This document shows positions 61,202-64,000 of a DNA stretch of 64,000 nt, one piece after another. Under the pieces are notes generated by a model. That model was not told the DNA's origin. It did not search any database and saw only the letters and a program-made list of their open reading frames with translations. How positions within the stretch are numbered: the stretch's first letter is position 1; each line of letters opens with the position of its first letter. This DNA comes from CAVVFX01 sp963777595 (GTDB lineage: Bacteria > Acidobacteriota > Terriglobia > Bryobacterales > Bryobacteraceae): NCBI GenBank assembly GCA_963777595.1, contig CAVZRE010000049.1, positions 1 through 64,000 on the forward strand, given 5' to 3'. The translations under genes were made by a program, and so were the position numbers.

Positions 61202-62824
61202 TTAGTGCCGCGCTTGCAGGAACTGCCGGACCTGCTCATACGCGGCGTTCAGTTCCCGCATTTTCCGCTCGGCAAGATCGCGGAATTCTCGCGCCATATT
61301 CGCGACTTTGTCCGGGTGATTCTGCGCGGCGAGGCTCTTATACGCTGCGGACGCTTCTTCCATCGACGCACCAATTGGCAGCCCTAGAACACGAAACGCA
61401 GCAACCGCGGCGGCGGACGCTCTTACTACAGGCCGGCGCGGCGGCGCGGCACGCTCTTTCGGACGGCTCTGTTTTTTCTGGCTGGTCAGCGCCTGCATGG
61501 CAGCTGCAAACTCCGTGGCCGCGCTGGCTCGCGACAGGCAGAGGTGCAGGCGCCAGGATCCGCATCGCAGTTCCAGTTGCCCGTAACGATAAATGGTTAA
61601 TTGCCGGTTATCGTCGGCTTTGGAACCGATCACCTCGGCATCGCGCGGAGCAGCTTCCCGTTCAAGAAAATTACACGTGCCCGCTTTGATCGTCAGGATC
61701 TGGGTCACCGGTTCGTAACATCCCTTGTTAAGTGTTACGAAACCGTCCGGTAACACCATGAGGGTCGACGCGCCGATAGACAGGCCGAACGCCACATTCG
61801 ATTCAAAGCCTGGGGCCTGATCGATGAGCGAGGGCGAAACCCGAAGGCGCCGGACCAAGGTGGCCTCGCCTGGCCAGCGCTTCAAGTCGTCAATGGCTTC
61901 CCCGTCGTAACACCAGACGCAGTCGCATTCGACGATCGAAGCGAAGGCCCGACGAATCGCTTGAAGCTTCTTGATGTCATCGTCGGAAAGCCAGTAAAAT
62001 AGCGGCACGCGATCGGGGTCGAAATGAGTGTAGAAGTGCTCTTTCGAGCTCTCTTGCAGCTCTCCTCGATCCTCGCGACGGGTTAACGCTTGCATCCGCG
62101 TGGCGAACTCCTGCGCGCTCGCCAGACTCGAAGTCATAAGCCAGGTTTGCAGGTTAGGAGCTGAAATATCCACCAGACCGTAGTAGAGGATCGGAAGCTC
62201 TTGGTCGTTCGTGAGCGAGCGCCGCATGCTGGAATCGAGTGCGGCATCGGCCGGCCTCGTTTCCCTCTCCAGAAAATTGACCCGGCCAAAGCCTACCTTG
62301 AGCTGGCTATATTCGATCCCCATGAAACGCCCGCCCTGCCAGACAAGCAAACGTTCGGGAAGAAAGTAAAGCGTGCTATCCGGTAGTTTGACCGCCGGCG
62401 GTCTGATGTTTGAAATAACGTGGTTGGGCAGCGAGGGCGACGCTGGCGGGATGTCCACGCGAGCCAACGTTGGTGGCTGCGCCTTAAGTCCGTTTGTAAG
62501 ACTCGCTTCCCGGACGGACCAGACAGAATTTGCCGATACGAGAGCGGTCACCGCCTGCTGTAGAATATCCAGGCGCATGGTCGTCTCGTCTTCATTCCCG
62601 TAGAGTAGAACGGTGTGTGTCAAGCGCCGGTACAAGAGGCTCAAAACTAACATCGCGCCGAATCCCGCCACCGAGGCCGCCGGCCAGTACAGAAAAAGCG
62701 TTATCAGACCGGCCGATATGGCGGCTGCGCCGGGTAGTGCAAAATTCCTGAATCTGCTGCGCCGGTTGATGCGGCGCACAACCTCTTCAGGCGTCGTATC
62801 ACCGGCAATCTGCACGCGGTTCAT
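61202..62824 (-). CDS. J-domain membrane protein with two related internal modules
   Basis: A ~540-residue protein (start 62824, MNRVQIAGDTTPEEVV). A pair of membrane helices lies at about residues 25-70. The C-terminal ~65 residues form a J-domain: AFRVLGLPIGASMEEASAAY with KSLAAQNHPDKVANMAREF, including HPD, so it can stimulate a DnaK-type chaperone. Between them are two ~95-residue modules that look alike: each has a FLERE..P.DA turn, YG.L strand and an A.EFA..MQALT end (ending about residues 250 and 445). No family recalled for the modules. An 11-bp hairpin lies upstream at 62929-62966. Confidence 0.6.
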   Translation of the reverse strand: MNRVQIAGDTTPEEVVRRINRRSRFRNFALPGAAAISAGLITLFLYWPAASVAGFGAMLVLSLLYRRLTHTVLLYGNEDETTMRLDILQQAVTALVSANSVWSVREASLTNGLKAQPPTLARVDIPPASPSLPNHVISNIRPPAVKLPDSTLYFLPERLLVWQGGRFMGIEYSQLKVGFGRVNFLERETRPADAALDSSMRRSLTNDQELPILYYGLVDISAPNLQTWLMTSSLASAQEFATRMQALTRREDRGELQESSKEHFYTHFDPDRVPLFYWLSDDDIKKLQAIRRAFASIVECDCVWCYDGEAIDDLKRWPGEATLVRRLRVSPSLIDQAPGFESNVAFGLSIGASTLMVLPDGFVTLNKGCYEPVTQILTIKAGTCNFLEREAAPRDAEVIGSKADDNRQLTIYRYGQLELRCGSWRLHLCLSRASAATEFAAAMQALTSQKKQSRPKERAAPPRRPVVRASAAAVAAFRVLGLPIGASMEEASAAYKSLAAQNHPDKVANMAREFRDLAERKMRELNAAYEQVRQFLQARH

Positions 62825-62928
62825 CCGCGTACGGTAGCAAAATCCGCCTCTGGCAAATGATATGTGAGTTACACCAGCTGGTATAGTAACTCGTGTCGAA
62901 ACGGACATCTCTTGGTGTATCTTAATCA

Positions 62929-62966
62929 TTTCCGGAGGGTCACTTCAACCTTTTTCCCTCCGGAAA
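62929..62966. terminator. inverted repeat with 11-bp stem
   Basis: TTTCCGGAGGG (62929-62939) and CCCTCCGGAAA (62956-62966) pair perfectly across a 16-base loop. It lies between the J-domain gene and the PHP-like gene on the minus strand, so it can end the transcript of the latter. Confidence 0.5.
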
Positions 62967-63027
62967 AGTTAGTAAGCCATAACTTCAAGCTTGGCTGTAT
63001 CGAATCGCACATCGTTGGGGTGACCGG

Positions 63028-64000
63028 CTATCGTGAATAGTTGACCCAAATCGGACTGGACCATGCCAGTTGCCCGGCACTCTGTTCCACCCGGACATAG
63101 TAGTAACTCTCTCCAGGCTTCACACTATTGTCACGGTATTCGAAAGTAGAGGATGATGCCCCGGGCGTTACGGTGTGCACGAACGTATTGTTCTTGATCA
63201 CCTCGATGCGTGCGATGGGCCCGGTGCCTTGAACATGCACCTTGAGCACCGGTGTCTCTGAGCTTTTGAAAATATCGCCCATCAGGTGCTCGCCGATGCG
63301 TACGTCTACGATGATGTTGTCAGTTGCGGCATAGGCATGCCGGGCGCGCATGGCATCCAACAAATCAACGCGCGTACGCGGCTGATCGCCTTCCACCAGC
63401 AGGCAGGCATACGAATCATGAGTCGCGATGTGATCGGAACTGGCCTCCACTCCAAGCTTCAGCCCCTTGGCCCAGGCATTCCAGATAAAGCCGGCCGGAC
63501 GCCAGCCTTCGCCGTGATGATAATACCGGCGTTCCGGCGTATCGGCTCGCGGAGCGTTCTCATACTCGTAGGACGAATTCAAGCCCTGGTAAATCTCCAC
63601 GAGCGGCTCCAGTTGAGGATCGTTGTCGCGCCAGTCGGTACCCTGGTCCGACGCGGTGCTGTGAGAAGCGGTCAGACCCTTGCGCTCACGCAGGTATGGA
63701 TAAAGAATTGGGCCGCTATCGATCTTACCGGTCATCTCGCCCGGTTGGATTGGCAGTTCCCGATTGCCCCGCTCGGCGAAAAACGTATTGCGGTGGCCGT
63801 TAGGATAATTGATGCTGCGCTCGGTGCCGAACAACGGCCAGAAGCGGCCGGGAACCAGGAAGAGATCCTCCGACTTTTCAGTGCGCCACCAGTTATATTC
63901 GGTGTTACCGTACTGATGGTCGGTCACCTCCATGTAATCGTACTGCCCGGCGGTGAAAGCATAACGATAGAAATCGAGCAGTGATCCGTCCCCAATTCCG
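63028..64000 (-). CDS. PHP/DUF3604-like metallohydrolase, C-terminal part, runs off window
   Basis: About 323 residues are visible; the frame is open to base 64000, so the N-terminus lies outside. LLDFYRYAFTAGQYDYMEVTDHQYG contains the DH typical of PHP (polymerase and histidinol phosphatase)-like metal sites, and GVEASSDHIATHDSYACLLVEG has another SDH. Near the end LKVHVQGTGPIARIEVIKNN and SYYYVRVEQSAGQLAWSSPIWV match the C-terminal beta domain of DUF3604/CehA-type proteins. Probably secreted; function unknown. Confidence 0.7.
   Translation of the reverse strand, partial: GIGDGSLLDFYRYAFTAGQYDYMEVTDHQYGNTEYNWWRTEKSEDLFLVPGRFWPLFGTERSINYPNGHRNTFFAERGNRELPIQPGEMTGKIDSGPILYPYLRERKGLTASHSTASDQGTDWRDNDPQLEPLVEIYQGLNSSYEYENAPRADTPERRYYHHGEGWRPAGFIWNAWAKGLKLGVEASSDHIATHDSYACLLVEGDQPRTRVDLLDAMRARHAYAATDNIIVDVRIGEHLMGDIFKSSETPVLKVHVQGTGPIARIEVIKNNTFVHTVTPGASSSTFEYRDNSVKPGESYYYVRVEQSAGQLAWSSPIWVNYSR

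Noticed and set aside
1..64000. CRISPR array, rRNA or tRNA genes
   Set aside because: No regularly spaced repeats and no tRNA or rRNA signature was recognised on either strand by eye.

Overview
The window looks like a chromosomal segment of a GC-rich, Gram-negative Acidobacteriota bacterium, most like the Bryobacterales/'Solibacter' group. This is inferred from gene content: a carboxypeptidase-regulatory TonB-dependent receptor, FtsX/MacB-type orphan permeases paired with a PadR regulator, a UbiD decarboxylase, a 'Sigma70-ECF plus Ser/Thr kinase' pair and many secreted hydrolases. No rRNA, tRNA or CRISPR array was seen.

Layout. 1-1800: a rearranged edge with a frameshifted IS1595-type transposase start, the 3' part of a serine hydrolase and a 5'-truncated HlyD adaptor. 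1809-4083: MFS drug exporter and cytidylate-kinase-like protein. 4093-12139 (minus): amidohydrolase, SelB, alpha/beta hydrolase, YajQ, response regulator, BamD-like lipoprotein, Rpe and RsmB. 12313-13905 (minus): a retron candidate, that is a retron-type reverse transcriptase preceded by a 164-nt structured RNA with matching outer inverted repeats and its own promoter. 13917-18749: sulfatase, Gfo/Idh oxidoreductase, isochorismatase-like and CBM9-like secreted proteins. 19002-25209: stress/signalling block (FHA-GAF-SpoIIE phosphatase, kinase, ECF sigma, PrsW, anti-sigma ATPase, STAS antagonist). 25443-29925: EF-hand protein, ApbE-DUF2271 fusion, PepSY membrane protein, UbiD. 30512-32874: a graveyard of decayed genes (PadR, permease, DUF262, HigB toxin) with an intact HigA. 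33003-38816: orphan permease, TlpA thioredoxin, GH2 glycosidase. 39064-41892: PhoH-YbeY-CorC operon. 42002-47235: cupin, DMT transporter, membrane protein flanked by a partial pfk duplication, PPi-type phosphofructokinase, methyltransferase. 47275-53997: sugar isomerase-like gene, a membrane-protein remnant split by a small TIR element, tannase, DUF3291-like protein, gamma-glutamyltransferase. 54059-64000: TonB-dependent receptor, a 50-bp inverted repeat, DusB-RNase HI, TonB-like protein, IlvD/Edd dehydratase, a J-domain membrane protein and a partial PHP/DUF3604-like metallohydrolase.

Two cautions. First, about twenty single-base indels break otherwise normal genes, including housekeeping ones (bamD, rpe, rsmB, corC, ilvD), often removable by changing one base; sequence error is a likely cause for many, so coordinates of such genes are given as the reconstructed span. 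Second, genuine decay is also present: nonsense codons in higB, internal deletions in padR and the permease remnant, and an element insertion near 49.4 kb.

The most interesting item is the retron candidate at 12.3-13.9 kb. Its reverse transcriptase has a long N-terminal extension, departs from the usual retron X and Y motifs, and has no separate effector gene next to it.
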